A DNA stretch of 64,000 nucleotides from an uncultured Verrucomicrobia subdivision 3 bacterium (GCA_903875465.1 CAIQWB010000099.1:62001-126000), one strand, 5' to 3'; positions 28,822 to 38,729 are shown, numbered from the stretch's first letter. Program-made: numbers and translations. The notes: generated from the sequence alone by a model not told the origin.

Positions 28822-29760
28822 ATGATTCCCCGCGAAATCCTGAAAAAAATCCGGCAGATCGAACTGCGCACCAACCGCGTGGTCACCGAGACTCTTGCCG
28901 GCGCTTATCACAGCGTTTTCAAGGGGCAGGGCATGAACTTCGACGAGGTGCGCGAATATCAGGCCGGAGACGATGTGCGCGCCATTGACTGGAATGTCAC
29001 CGCGCGGATGAACCATCCGTTCATTAAAAAATTCGTCGAGGAACGCGAGCTGACCCTCATGCTGGTGGTGGATGTGAGTGGTTCGGGCCTCTTCGGCTCA
29101 CGCGGGCAGTCCAAGCGCGAGTTGGCGGCGGAAATTGCCTCGGTGCTCGCCTTCTCCGCCATTCGTAACAACGACAAGGTTGGCCTTTTATTGTACACCG
29201 ATGATGTGGAAAAGTATATTCCTCCGCGCAAGGGCCGCGGCCACGTGCTGCGGGTGATTCGCGAGGTGCTGTTTTACGAGCCCCGCCGGCGCGGTACTGA
29301 TTTGGTAAAAGCCTTGGAATTCATGGGGCGGGTGCTTCCCCATAAGGCCATCTGTGCGGTGATCTCGGATTTCTTGACCAATGCCGCCCTGGACCCGGAC
29401 GGCACAGCGCACCGGGATGTCAGCCTGCTCCCGCGTGCCACCCAAACCGCTCTGCGCATGGCTAATCGCCGGCACGATGTGGTGGCGGTCCAGGTCAGTG
29501 ATTATTACGAACTCCAATTGCCCGCCCTTGGCCGGCTCGTTTTGGAGGATGCCGAAACCGGGGAAGTCCTGGAGATTAATACGGGCAATCCCACCCGCCG
29601 CGCGGCCTTCGCCTTGCGGCAGGAACGCAATCAGGAAACGCTGGCCCGCCAGTTGCGCGGTGCCGGGGTGGATACCATTCAATTGCGCACCGACCAGCCT
29701 TATGGCGCGGCTCTGGGCCGGTTTTTTCAGAGCCGGGAAAAACGGAGGCTCCGCGGATGA
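28822..29760 (+). CDS. DUF58 domain protein (VWA-like)
   Basis: The DUF58 signature FDEVREYQAGDDVRAIDWNV is present near residues 40-59. A MIDAS-type metal site follows in VVDVSGSGLFGS (Asp84). DUF58 proteins are the usual partner encoded just after MoxR ATPases. The N-terminus lacks the membrane segments seen in longer DUF58 proteins, so this 312-residue form is cytoplasmic. The gene is separated from moxR by 248 bases without a gene and overlaps the next gene by 4 bases. Confidence 0.93.
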   Translation: MIPREILKKIRQIELRTNRVVTETLAGAYHSVFKGQGMNFDEVREYQAGDDVRAIDWNVTARMNHPFIKKFVEERELTLMLVVDVSGSGLFGSRGQSKRELAAEIASVLAFSAIRNNDKVGLLLYTDDVEKYIPPRKGRGHVLRVIREVLFYEPRRRGTDLVKALEFMGRVLPHKAICAVISDFLTNAALDPDGTAHRDVSLLPRATQTALRMANRRHDVVAVQVSDYYELQLPALGRLVLEDAETGEVLEINTGNPTRRAAFALRQERNQETLARQLRGAGVDTIQLRTDQPYGAALGRFFQSREKRRLRG

Positions 29761-30317
29761 TTACCAACACCACTCCCGCCCCGGCCGCTGTCGTCAGCGA
29801 TATTCACGACATCAAACCGCCCCTGGACATTCCGTCCGGGCTGGCCTGGCTTTGGTGGACGCTGGGTACTCTGGCGGTACTGGTGGCACTCTACGCGCTC
29901 TGGCGCTGGTGGCGCCGGCGTGCCGAGCAGGTCCCCGTGGTTCCCCCGGTGCCCGCTCATGTCCGCGCCTGCCAAAAACTTGCGGCGGCCCTCGCCTTGC
30001 TAGACCAGCCCAAACCCTTTTGCATTGAAGTCTCCGATGTCACCCGGGTCTATCTCGAGGAACGTTTCAATTTTCACGCCCCCGAACGAACCACCGAGGA
30101 ATTTCTCCGCGAACTCGCGGGTACCAACCGACTGAGTCGCGAGCAAAAGGACAGCCTCGGCCGCTTTCTGGAAAGTTGCGACCTGGTTAAGTTCGCCAAA
30201 TACGAGCCGGGCGAGGCCGAATTGCGCGCGCTGCATCAATCCGCCGCCTGCTTGATCGATGAAACTGTGCCCCTGCCGCAAACCGACGCCGATGCCGCCG
30301 GCCCCAGTTTGAAGTAA
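29757..30317 (+). CDS. Small membrane protein of the Bat operon (DUF4381-like)
   Basis: The protein has a 45-residue periplasmic N-terminus (Pro-rich, DIKPPLDIPSG), one membrane span (LAWLWWTLGTLAVLVALYAL), a basic stop-transfer WRWWRRR, and a cytoplasmic helical domain with VTRVYLEERFNFHAPERTTE. This layout and position between DUF58 and BatA match DUF4381-type proteins of MoxR/Bat clusters; the function is unknown. 186 residues. Confidence 0.75.
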   Translation: MITNTTPAPAAVVSDIHDIKPPLDIPSGLAWLWWTLGTLAVLVALYALWRWWRRRAEQVPVVPPVPAHVRACQKLAAALALLDQPKPFCIEVSDVTRVYLEERFNFHAPERTTEEFLRELAGTNRLSREQKDSLGRFLESCDLVKFAKYEPGEAELRALHQSAACLIDETVPLPQTDADAAGPSLK

Positions 30318-30321
30318 CGTC

Positions 30322-31320
30322 ATGATTTTCGCTCATCCCTATTTTTTGCTTGGCCTGCTGCTGCTGCCGGCCTTTGCCTGGCTGAAGGGCCGGCGCGGTC
30401 GCCCGGCCGCATTCGTATACTCCTCGGTGGGGTTGCTGGCCGGCCTGACCCGTTCCCGGCGTTCCCAGGCGGGTGCCTTGCTGTCTGCGCTGCGCTGGCT
30501 CGCCCTCGTCCTCTTCATCATCGCCCTGGCCCAGCCGCGCCTGATCAGAAGCGAGACCAAGGTCACCGCCAGCGGCGTGGATATTGCCGTGGCTCTGGAT
30601 ATGTCCGGCAGCATGGTTTCCGAGGACTTCGTGGTCCGCGGCGAGCGCGTCAACCGCTTCAATATGGCCCGCACTTGTTTTCGTAGCTTCATCGACAAGC
30701 GGCCCAACGACCGCATAGGCCTCGTGGTTTTTGCCGTGCAGGCTTTCATCGCCACCCCCCTGACCCTGGACCACGAATTCCTGCAAGACACGCTCGCCCG
30801 GCTGGAGATTGGTGTGATTGATGACAACCAGACCGCCATTGGCGACGCTCTCAGCACCGCAGTCAACCGGCTGCGCGAGGTCAAATCCAAAAGTAAAATC
30901 GTGATCCTGATGACCGATGGCGAAAACAATTCTGGCGCCATTGCCCCGCTCACCGCCGCGCAGGCCGCCCACGCCCTTGGCATCAAAGTCTACACCATCG
31001 GCATTGGTAAGCAGGGCACCGCGCCCATGCCCGTGTTCAGTAATGGCCAGAAGGTCGGTTACCAAGAAGTGCCAGTGGATGTGGATGAGCCCACGCTCCA
31101 AAAAATCGCCGGTATGACTGGTGGCAAATATTACCGGGCGGATAACGCCGAACACTTTAAGGAACTGTACAACGAAATCGACAAACTCGAAAAAACCGAG
31201 ATGGAAATCAAAAAATATTCCCAGTTCCGCGAACTCTTTCCCTGGCTGGTCACCGGCGGACTGGTGGTGTTGCTGCTGGAAATTATACTCGGCCAGACCA
31301 TCCTCCGGAGGTTGCCATGA
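30322..31320 (+). CDS. batA: BatA, VWA domain membrane protein
   Basis: Two N-terminal membrane segments (residues 5-22, 55-72) and one near the C-terminus flank a von Willebrand factor A domain. The MIDAS motif is ALDMSGSMVSED (DxSxS, Asp93), with ATPLTLDHEF and LMTDGENNSG completing the metal site. This is the BatA arrangement in which the VWA domain faces the periplasm. 332 residues. The stop overlaps the start of the next gene by 4 bases. Confidence 0.93.
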   Translation: MIFAHPYFLLGLLLLPAFAWLKGRRGRPAAFVYSSVGLLAGLTRSRRSQAGALLSALRWLALVLFIIALAQPRLIRSETKVTASGVDIAVALDMSGSMVSEDFVVRGERVNRFNMARTCFRSFIDKRPNDRIGLVVFAVQAFIATPLTLDHEFLQDTLARLEIGVIDDNQTAIGDALSTAVNRLREVKSKSKIVILMTDGENNSGAIAPLTAAQAAHALGIKVYTIGIGKQGTAPMPVFSNGQKVGYQEVPVDVDEPTLQKIAGMTGGKYYRADNAEHFKELYNEIDKLEKTEMEIKKYSQFRELFPWLVTGGLVVLLLEIILGQTILRRLP

Positions 31321-33011
31321 ACTTTGCGAACCCTCAAATCCTCTGGCTGCTCCTCGTTGTGCCCCCCTTGCTGGCGGGCTTCCTCTGGTGGTCGTGGCGC
31401 GTGCGCCAGCGCTTGCTCGCCGCCTTCATCGATGCCCGCCTGCTGGCCCAGCTCACCAGCGGCCTGTCTCCCGTGCGCTTGAAAATCCGCTTCGCCCTGC
31501 TCGTCTTCGTGGTCATCGCCCTCCTGCTGGCCCTCGCCCGGCCCCAATGGGGGTTTGACTGGGATAAAATCGAACAGCGCGGCCTCGACATCGTTGTGGC
31601 CATCGACGCTTCCAAAAGCATGCTCGCCGCCGACATCGCGCCAAACCGCCTCGCCCGCGCCAAACTTGCCGCCCTCGACTTGATGCAGCAAGCCCGCGCC
31701 GATCGCCTTGGCCTCGTCGCTTTTGCCGGTGATGCCTTTCTCACCTGCCCGCTCACCATTGATGACACCGCCTTCCGCCAAAGCGTTGACTCCCTGGATG
31801 TGAGCACCATCCCCGAGGGCGGCACCGCCCTCGCCACCGCGATCAAGACCGCACTTTCTGCTTTCAAAGAAGGCGATCACTTCAAGGCCATGATCCTGTT
31901 CACTGATGGCGAGGATAACGATGACGAGGCCGGCGCGCTGGCCGCCTCGCAAGCCGCCGCCAAGGAGGGCTTGAAAATTTTCACCGTCGGCATTGGCACC
32001 GCCGCCGGCGAAATCCTCCGCGCCACTGATGCGAATGGTAATACCGACTATGTTCGCGACCCCGCTGGCAACGTGGTCAAATCGCATCTGAACGAAACGC
32101 TCTTGAAGCAGATCGCCGGTGCCACCGGCGGCTTTTACCTGCCCTTGGGACCCCAAACCGTGGACACGTTGTATGAGCGTGGTCTGGCCACTCTGCCAAA
32201 ATCTGAGGCCCAGGAAAAAATGGTCCGCCGCTACCACGAACAATTTCACTGGCCCCTTGCCCTCGCCATCGCTCTGTTACTCTTGGAAATGCTCCTGCCC
32301 GAACGCACCCGGTCCGCGCGGCTCGCCCCGGCGGGAGCGCTGAAGGCCCTCGCCCTTCTGGCGATTTTGAGTCTCAATGCCCGTTCCGCCACCGCGTCCC
32401 CGGCCTCGGCCTGGCATGATTACCAAACTGGCCATTACACCAACGCCCTCCAAGAGTACCAACGACTGTCCCTCATCGACACCAACGACCTGCGCCTCGT
32501 CTTCAATGCCGGTGCCGCCGCCTATCGCGCCACCAATTTCGATGCCGCCGCGCGCCTGTTCCAAACCGTGACCGTGGCCCCGGATGTTAAATTGCAGCAG
32601 CAAGCCTGGTACAACCTCGGCAACACCCAGTATCGCGTCGGGCTCCAGCTCGCCGCCAAGCTCATGGAAAAACCCGCCACCCTCGACGATATTCAAAAAT
32701 CCTGGGAGGCCGCCACGAATAGTTATGGGCGCGCCGTGGGGTTGGACAAACAGGATCCCGATGCCGCGTACAATCTCGCCTTTGTCGCCCGCAACCTCGC
32801 CCTCATCGCCGAGTTTCGCCTCATGGCCAGCCAGGCCAAGGTCGCTGCCGATCAAGCCACCCGCGACCGCAACTACCACCGGGCTGTGGAGATCATGACC
32901 ACCCTGTTGCAGCACAACCCCCTCGGCAAACAATTTGAAGACTACACCAAAAAATTGCAGGCCATCGATGCGATTGTCACCCCTCCAACTCAAGCCCAGC
33001 CCCAGCCTTAG
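31317..33011 (+). CDS. batB: BatB-type VWA protein fused to TPR region
   Basis: The first 340 residues are BatB-like: membrane segments at both ends of a VWA domain whose MIDAS is AIDASKSMLAAD (Asp97) with CPLTIDDTAF and FTDGEDNDDE. A hydrophobic stretch near residue 345 is followed by about 200 residues of TPR-like helices (AWHDYQTGHYTNALQEYQRL, FNAGAAAYRATNFDAAARLF, AWYNLGNTQYRVG), which in most Bat operons are encoded separately as BatC. The fusion gives 564 residues. The tail ends in Pro/Gln and overlaps the next gene by 44 bases in another frame. Confidence 0.9.
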   Translation: MNFANPQILWLLLVVPPLLAGFLWWSWRVRQRLLAAFIDARLLAQLTSGLSPVRLKIRFALLVFVVIALLLALARPQWGFDWDKIEQRGLDIVVAIDASKSMLAADIAPNRLARAKLAALDLMQQARADRLGLVAFAGDAFLTCPLTIDDTAFRQSVDSLDVSTIPEGGTALATAIKTALSAFKEGDHFKAMILFTDGEDNDDEAGALAASQAAAKEGLKIFTVGIGTAAGEILRATDANGNTDYVRDPAGNVVKSHLNETLLKQIAGATGGFYLPLGPQTVDTLYERGLATLPKSEAQEKMVRRYHEQFHWPLALAIALLLLEMLLPERTRSARLAPAGALKALALLAILSLNARSATASPASAWHDYQTGHYTNALQEYQRLSLIDTNDLRLVFNAGAAAYRATNFDAAARLFQTVTVAPDVKLQQQAWYNLGNTQYRVGLQLAAKLMEKPATLDDIQKSWEAATNSYGRAVGLDKQDPDAAYNLAFVARNLALIAEFRLMASQAKVAADQATRDRNYHRAVEIMTTLLQHNPLGKQFEDYTKKLQAIDAIVTPPTQAQPQP

Positions 33012-33615
33012 TCATTTCCTGGGCACGCTGTTGTTGCTGCTCGCCGGGCTCAGTGCCCGGGCTCAGTTCCTGACCGCTGAGGATTTCTTCCACAGCGGCG
33101 CGCAATTCTTTATCTCCAACAATATTCCCCTCGCGAAGGAACGAGTCAAATCAGGCCTCCAAATCTATCCGAAGGACGACAAATTGCAAAAGCTGCAGCA
33201 ATTGCTTGATCAGCAGCAAAACCAGAACAGCCAGTCCCAATCGCAAGATCAGCAACAACAGGACCAGCAAAAGAGCCAGTCCGATCAAAAAAATCAGCAG
33301 CAGCAACAGCAACAGCAACAACCGTCCAAGGCTGATCAAGAAAAGCAAAAGGAACCGGAGCAGCAGGCACAAAAAGCCGCTGAGCAGAAAAAGGATCAGG
33401 ACAAGCCAGATAAATCCGAAGCGCAAAAAGCCGCCGAAGCCGCCGAAAAGCAGGGCAGTGAAACCAATGACCTGGCTGATGCCAAAGGGGCCCACCCCAT
33501 GACCCCCCAGGAGGCCGAGCGACTGCTCAATGCCCGCAAAGGGAGCGAACAATATCTCGCCCAAAAGCCCAATGCCAAGCCTCCGAATACTCGGCATCCC
33601 GTCAAAGACTGGTAG
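32968..33615 (+). CDS. BatC-like Gln-rich secreted protein
   Basis: A signal peptide (SHFLGTLLLLLAGLSARA) is followed by a short helical unit (FFHSGAQFFISNNIPLAKER), then a long Gln/Asp/Lys/Ser-rich low-complexity stretch (about residues 75-160) and a conserved-looking end with LADAKGAHPMTPQEAERLLN and HPVKDW. The last motif resembles the C-terminal end of BatC proteins. The gene begins inside the 3' end of batB; I use the ATG at 32968 because it leads directly into the signal sequence. It closes the Bat operon. Confidence 0.75.
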   Translation: MRLSPLQLKPSPSLSHFLGTLLLLLAGLSARAQFLTAEDFFHSGAQFFISNNIPLAKERVKSGLQIYPKDDKLQKLQQLLDQQQNQNSQSQSQDQQQQDQQKSQSDQKNQQQQQQQQQPSKADQEKQKEPEQQAQKAAEQKKDQDKPDKSEAQKAAEAAEKQGSETNDLADAKGAHPMTPQEAERLLNARKGSEQYLAQKPNAKPPNTRHPVKDW

Positions 33616-33724
33616 GGCCGGCAGTCCTGGCCCTACCATTTCCCTGCCAGCGCATCCGCCCACCGGGTGGGTTTGAATGACTTTGACCCCGTTGCTCCAG
33701 CGGGGCCGGTTTCCTTCAACCAGC

Positions 33725-35701
33725 CTATTTGCCTTTGAGCCGCAGAACCGTCATGGAATGCGGCGGAAACGTCCGGGTAAATGTGCCCATCACGTCGTGG
33801 ATGGCCGAATCCACCGGCGCAATCGCCGTCGGATGGACCATGGAATTGATCCCGTCCAGGCGGTCGCCAGCCAAGGTGGTGACCTTGCCCTCGGGCCGAA
33901 TTTCGGTCAGGCCGCTCAGGGTGATTTCCACATTTTGCGGGTCGCCGCCTGGATTCACAGCCTTAAGAATTACTTCCCCCGTCGCATCATCGTGCGTGGC
34001 GCTCGCATAAAAATTTTGCCCGCCCTCCGGGGTGGTGGTGATACCGTCCAGTTTCACAGGCAGGACGGTGTCACCCCGGTTGCAACTATACAATTGCTGC
34101 ACATAATAATTCGGCGTGGCAAAAATATGGAGGCTGTCCACCCAGATCAAATTGGGTTTCCATTGCCAGGCGTCCACATTGCCAAACAAGGGTGCATACG
34201 AGGCCATGCGCACCACCGCGGCATTGCGTTCCAAACCTGTCAGATAGGCCGCCTCCGAGAGGGCGCATTCCAAGTTGTTCTGATTTTTAGTGCTGATGAT
34301 GGCCACGCTCTGCGCGGCGTATTCGCCCATGAACACTTTCGGACCCGTGGGATCGTAACTGTCATAGCGATGCGAATTGTTGAAAAACCAGGAGGGATTG
34401 GCATAGCAATGCTCGTCCACGATGTCCGCGTGCAGTTCCCGGAACTGGTTCCAGGCATATTTGAAACGTTCATCCCCGGGATCCGGTCCGGCCGCTGAAA
34501 CGAGTTGAATGTCCGGATATTTGGACTTTAACGCAATCTGGAACGGGATGAAATGGGCAATGTAATTTGAGCCCCATTGTTCATTGCCCACCCCCAGCAT
34601 TTTAAGGTGAAACGGTTCGGGATGGCCCAGGGCCGCGCGTTTGGCCCCCCAAACGCTATTCACCGGTCCATTGGCGAATTCGACCAAGTCCAGGGCGTCC
34701 TGAATATAATTGGTCAGATCTTCCGGCGCGCACAGTTGACTGGAATTAAACTGGCAGGCCATGCCGCAATTGAGAATGGGCAGCGGCGCGGCCCCAATAT
34801 CCTCGCAGAGTTGAAAGAATTCAAAGAAACCCAGGCCAAAAGACTGGTAATAGTCCGGTGTGGGCCGGTGCAGAAATTCATAGTTCCAGCGGTTGATTAG
34901 CAACTCCCGTTCTTCAATCGGTCCGAGGGTTTTCTTCCACTGATAACGTTTGGCGAGGTCATAGCCTTCCACGATGCACCCGCCCGGGAACCGCAGGAAA
35001 CCCGGTTTCAGATCCGCCAGCTTTTGCACCATGTCCGCCCGCAGACCGCCCGGTCGGTTTTTCCAAGTGTGCTCCGGGAAAAGCGACACCATGTCCACGT
35101 CCAGCGTGCCGTGGCCCTCCACCAGCACGACCAGCCGGGCCTTCGGATCCGTGTCCTTTGGATGCAGCACGGCAGTGTATTTGGCCCAATTGGTGCTCAA
35201 GCCCTGAATTAGCACGGAATCCAGCAGGGTGCCATCACTGCCATAAAGCTGCACCCGCAGATTTGGCACCTCCGCCACCCCGCGCACTTGGGCGGAGAAG
35301 TTGTAACTCTCCTCCTTGCTCAAACCAATGCCGCGAAAGCCTTCATTTGAAATTCCCAGCGGGGCGGTGCCGTGCGATGCGATGCGCACATAATGCGGGT
35401 TGGTTGCATTAAAAGGTGCATCGTCGCGTACCGTCACCTCCCCCTGCGAGTGGCTCGGATTCATTTTGAACCAACCCATCAAGTGATCAGGAAACTCAAA
35501 GGAACGGTTTTTGACCAGCTCCGCATACAGGCCGCCGTCGGCCCCAAAATTAATGTCCTCAAAGAAAATCCCCCACATGGCGGAATTGATTTTGGCACCA
35601 GGCGAGCCGGCTTGGATTTCCAAGGTGATGGCGGGGGCGGAAACGGCACTGGCCAGCAGGCCGGACAGCACCACCGCTTTTAGGGGATTGATGGTCCTCA
35701 T
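33725..35701 (-). CDS. Alpha-L-arabinofuranosidase, GH51, secreted
   Basis: Releases terminal arabinofuranose from arabinan or arabinoxylan. MWGIFFEDINFGADGGLYAE is the GH51 N-terminal pattern. The acid/base Glu is in LGVGNEQWGSNY (about 374) and the nucleophile Glu in VFMGEYAAQS (about 457). A signal peptide (PLKAVVLSGLLASAVSA) indicates export. A CBM-like beta-sandwich lies between residues 60 and 175. I use the ATG at 35701; upstream codons in frame would overlap the GH43 stop. It is 13 bases downstream of the GH43 gene, so both form an arabinan-utilisation operon. Confidence 0.95.
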   Translation of the reverse strand: MRTINPLKAVVLSGLLASAVSAPAITLEIQAGSPGAKINSAMWGIFFEDINFGADGGLYAELVKNRSFEFPDHLMGWFKMNPSHSQGEVTVRDDAPFNATNPHYVRIASHGTAPLGISNEGFRGIGLSKEESYNFSAQVRGVAEVPNLRVQLYGSDGTLLDSVLIQGLSTNWAKYTAVLHPKDTDPKARLVVLVEGHGTLDVDMVSLFPEHTWKNRPGGLRADMVQKLADLKPGFLRFPGGCIVEGYDLAKRYQWKKTLGPIEERELLINRWNYEFLHRPTPDYYQSFGLGFFEFFQLCEDIGAAPLPILNCGMACQFNSSQLCAPEDLTNYIQDALDLVEFANGPVNSVWGAKRAALGHPEPFHLKMLGVGNEQWGSNYIAHFIPFQIALKSKYPDIQLVSAAGPDPGDERFKYAWNQFRELHADIVDEHCYANPSWFFNNSHRYDSYDPTGPKVFMGEYAAQSVAIISTKNQNNLECALSEAAYLTGLERNAAVVRMASYAPLFGNVDAWQWKPNLIWVDSLHIFATPNYYVQQLYSCNRGDTVLPVKLDGITTTPEGGQNFYASATHDDATGEVILKAVNPGGDPQNVEITLSGLTEIRPEGKVTTLAGDRLDGINSMVHPTAIAPVDSAIHDVMGTFTRTFPPHSMTVLRLKGK

Positions 35702-35714
35702 GATATGAAATGGT

Positions 35715-38156
35715 TTATCGGCGCAATCGGTAAAATTGAGCATTGTTCGTGTTTAGGTTGTTCAGCTTCCAGAGATTATTGGTTAGTGTGGCGGTTTGCG
35801 TTACGGTCGTCCAGTTTGTTCCCACCAACAGGCTGGACTTGGTTTCCGGTGCGAAACCCACCGCATACGCTGGCCATGTGAGGGTAATGCCCGCGGGCGA
35901 GTTGGACGCCCCCAGGGTCACCGGCAGCGCCAGTTGGTCCGGGCCGTACTGGTAATCTACCGCAATTTCCTGCGGCGAGAGGCGTCCGTCGTAAATCCTA
36001 AATTCGTCGATGGTACCATTTAGCCCCGGATCCGCGCTGAATAGGGAATGGCCGAGGAAGCACCATGCCGGATTGATGCTGGCCAATGCCGGCAGGGTCC
36101 CCGTGCGCGCCTGCGCCAGCACCCCATTGGTGTAAATGGCGCAGTAATTATTCGTTGGGTCCACGATGCACGTTACACACACCGTTCGGTTGTCGAGCGT
36201 ACCGGGGATATCAAGGTCAACGGTGGTGTTCGTGGAAATTTCCAGTCGTTGCGTGCCCGCCCCGCTGTGGGGCGAGAAAAACAGATATTGATTGCCGCTC
36301 CCGCCGGTAAAGTTGCCAAAATCAAACACCCGCGCCCAATTGGCATTCACCCCCAAGGTGGCCCAAAACTCAATGCTCACCGCCGTGCAGCCGGAGATCA
36401 GGCCGCCCGGCAGCATCACATAATCGCCGGGCGCACTCCCCAGCACCAGCGCTCCATTCGTGATGGTGGCATTACCCATGAGCAGGCCGTGCGCATAGCC
36501 GGCGGAATCCCAGACCGTCGGGCCGTTGGTGCTGAAGCCGTAGCGATGCGCCAGCAAGGGGTGTTCATAGGCCACCGACTGGATTTCGGGGGCCGACAAG
36601 GCCCGGCCAAAAATGCGAAACGCATCTAGCTTGCCGTTGAAATAAGGATCCGCCGGGAACTGGCTTTTGCCAAAATAATTACTCCGGGCAAGGGTCTGCC
36701 ACGGGCGGTACGTCAGACTCGCATTGGTCGCCACCGGCACGCCGTCCAAGTAAAGGCGGCCCGTGAGGCCATCCAGGGTTACCGCCACATGCACCCAGGA
36801 GTTGCTGGGCAGGGCGGTGGGGGCGTCAATGGTCTGCTCCCCGCTGCCAGTGTTGATGGCAAACCGCCATTTGCCACTGGCGGCCAGCGGAGTAAGAAAG
36901 AAGTAATTGTTCGTGCTGGTGCCAAAATCAAAAATACGCTGCCAGGCTGGCCCGCCGTGCCAATTCACCCAGGCGGCAAAGGTGCTGGCATTGGCCACCG
37001 GATCGGGCAGGACGGCGTACTGGTTGGTGCCATTCAAGCTGAGCACCCGGCCACGGCCCGGCTCGGTCACCACGGCGGGGTTGTTGCTGAGCGCCCCATT
37101 ATACCGGCCGAGTTGTTCCCGCGCGTCCACATTCAAGGAATACTGGGCACTCCAGTCATTGGTCAGCACCGGCCAGCCATCCGCACTCCAGACCAACCGC
37201 GTCAGGCCGAGCGTGGCCGTACCCCCGTTGTTGCCATCGTAATAGTGATACGTGAACCAATTAGTGCCGTTATCCGCCATAATCCCCGCCTGCCCTGGTC
37301 CGATGAAGCGCGCCGTGCTCTCCAGCAACACCGTGCCACCGCCGTTCACCAAGCTGATGTTTTGGCGGTCCCGAAACGGACCCGTCACACTCGTGGCCCG
37401 CCCATAACGGATGTTGTAAGTGCTGTCGATTCCCGCGCAGCAGCCGCCAAAATTAATAAACAAATAATAATACCCGCCATGCTGGTACAGGAACGAGGCC
37501 TCCGTCGTGTTGCTGAAAAAATTCGGACTGTTGTCCGCCACCTTGGTCAGGGGCGAATTCGTCGTGATGCGTTTGCCCGTCACCGGGTCCAGTTGCGTCA
37601 CGAAAATGCCGTCGGAATAAGAGCCAAAGGACATCCACAGCATGCCGTTCGTGTCTTGGAGTATGCTGGGATCAATGCAATTATAACTGATCCCCGGCTG
37701 GTATTGGATTACCGGCCCTTGATCGGACCACATCGGCGTTTGCAGCGAGGGACTGGTGACCAGGCCAATGCCCGAGGTGATCGTCCCAAATTGCGAGGCG
37801 ACATAATACAGGTAATATTTGCCATTCTGGTAAATGAGATCCGGTGCCCAGAAATCGCCCGTGAAACCCGGCACCGCATTCGTAGTCCACGCCGGCGGAT
37901 TCGCTGGAAACACTTGCCCGCTGTAAGTCCAGTTGCGTAAATCTGTCGAATACTTCCCCATGATCCCCTGGCTGGTGCGGAAAATATAATAGCGATTCCC
38001 CTCCTTGATCATCCGGGAAGGATCGTGGGCGTAATAATCCCCCAAAACCGGCATTTGCGCCCGGCCGGGAGTGTCACCGAGCAGGCCTAATACCAGCCCC
38101 CGCAACACCGCCGCGGTGGCCCACCGCCACCGCTTGCTTTGAAATTCAATCATCAT
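35715..38156 (-). CDS. GH43 arabinanase with two LamG domains, secreted
   Basis: Endo-acting arabinan hydrolases of GH43 have a five-bladed propeller. Here HDPSRMIKEGNRYYIFR (Asp near 40), NCIDPSILQDTNGMLWMSFG (Asp near 155) and NTTEASFLYQHGGYYYLF (Glu near 215) supply the three carboxylates. Two concanavalin-like LamG modules follow (VNWHGGPAWQRIFDFGTSTN and WATLGVNANWARVFDFG), each with LDGVPVA or YTNGVLA turns and GKLDAFRIFGRAL or GTIDEFRIYDGRL ends. A short C-terminal extension ends FYRLRR. The start follows an AGAGAG ribosome site (ATGATG at 38156). Length 813 residues. Confidence 0.93.
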   Translation of the reverse strand: MMIEFQSKRWRWATAAVLRGLVLGLLGDTPGRAQMPVLGDYYAHDPSRMIKEGNRYYIFRTSQGIMGKYSTDLRNWTYSGQVFPANPPAWTTNAVPGFTGDFWAPDLIYQNGKYYLYYVASQFGTITSGIGLVTSPSLQTPMWSDQGPVIQYQPGISYNCIDPSILQDTNGMLWMSFGSYSDGIFVTQLDPVTGKRITTNSPLTKVADNSPNFFSNTTEASFLYQHGGYYYLFINFGGCCAGIDSTYNIRYGRATSVTGPFRDRQNISLVNGGGTVLLESTARFIGPGQAGIMADNGTNWFTYHYYDGNNGGTATLGLTRLVWSADGWPVLTNDWSAQYSLNVDAREQLGRYNGALSNNPAVVTEPGRGRVLSLNGTNQYAVLPDPVANASTFAAWVNWHGGPAWQRIFDFGTSTNNYFFLTPLAASGKWRFAINTGSGEQTIDAPTALPSNSWVHVAVTLDGLTGRLYLDGVPVATNASLTYRPWQTLARSNYFGKSQFPADPYFNGKLDAFRIFGRALSAPEIQSVAYEHPLLAHRYGFSTNGPTVWDSAGYAHGLLMGNATITNGALVLGSAPGDYVMLPGGLISGCTAVSIEFWATLGVNANWARVFDFGNFTGGSGNQYLFFSPHSGAGTQRLEISTNTTVDLDIPGTLDNRTVCVTCIVDPTNNYCAIYTNGVLAQARTGTLPALASINPAWCFLGHSLFSADPGLNGTIDEFRIYDGRLSPQEIAVDYQYGPDQLALPVTLGASNSPAGITLTWPAYAVGFAPETKSSLLVGTNWTTVTQTATLTNNLWKLNNLNTNNAQFYRLRR

Positions 38157-38693
38157 CTCTCTAATAAAAACGGCGGCATTGTCCGCCGGCTTTTTGATTC
38201 TGCATTCAGCCCTCGTCCGGGAGTTGGGTGCTTTAAGTTTTCCCCGGCTCCTCACTTTCATTTTAAAGGTCACCGGCAGGCATTCACACGGGGCATGGCG
38301 GCCCATCACCTGTTCAATATGCCCCATCGGCCCCTCGAGTCAGTCTTTTATTACCGGCGGAAGAAGTTCGTCTTCGCCGACGCGGACGCCGGCGGCGTAA
38401 CTTCATGGTTGATCCCCGCCACCGTAAGGGCATTGGGCACAAAGGTCCACACCGCCCCGGCCCCAACCGCAACCATTGTGGCCGATGGACCCCCTGGTCA
38501 TTGATGCCAAACCGCTGCGGGCGATTCTCAAAATCGTAAAATAGCGGCAAAGATCATAAAATGGGCCGGTTTCGAATGGTTTTTCGACGAAGCAGGCCGT
38601 GGAGGCGCGGCGGGCGGGGGGTGGGAGATTCCCATGGGCAAACCAGGGGGACGGCATCCAAAGGGCCAATCATTTAGGCGCAAATGGGGGGAG
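38157..38693. other. Region between GH43 and toxin-antitoxin genes
   Basis: About 540 bases without a supported gene. The minus-strand side near 38157-38300 should hold the promoter of the GH43-GH51 operon. A minus-strand frame at about 38353-38500 ends in TNFFRR, like the tails of exported proteins here, and could be the decayed end of a gene, but I see no domain. Confidence 0.4.
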
Positions 38694-38723
38694 TTGACAA
38701 GCCGGACCCAATTGGGCTACATT
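38694..38723 (+). promoter_or_regulatory. Promoter with palindromic operator for the toxin-antitoxin pair
   Basis: TTGACA (38694-38699) and TACATT (38718-38723) are spaced by 18 bases, a good sigma-70-type match. Between them lies the perfect 10-base palindrome CCCAATTGGG (38707-38716), a natural site for autoregulation by a ribbon-helix-helix antitoxin. The predicted transcription start falls at or next to the antitoxin ATG, so the mRNA may be leaderless. Confidence 0.55.
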
Positions 38724-38729
38724 GGGGCC

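Noticed and set aside
30187-31155. A 322-codon minus-strand frame opposite batA
   Set aside because: Shadow of the VWA gene, with His/Gly-rich composition and no domain.
38353-38500. Tail-like minus-strand frame ending TNFFRR
   Set aside because: Similar in style to exported-protein ends, but no domain or start could be assigned; noted only as possible decay.
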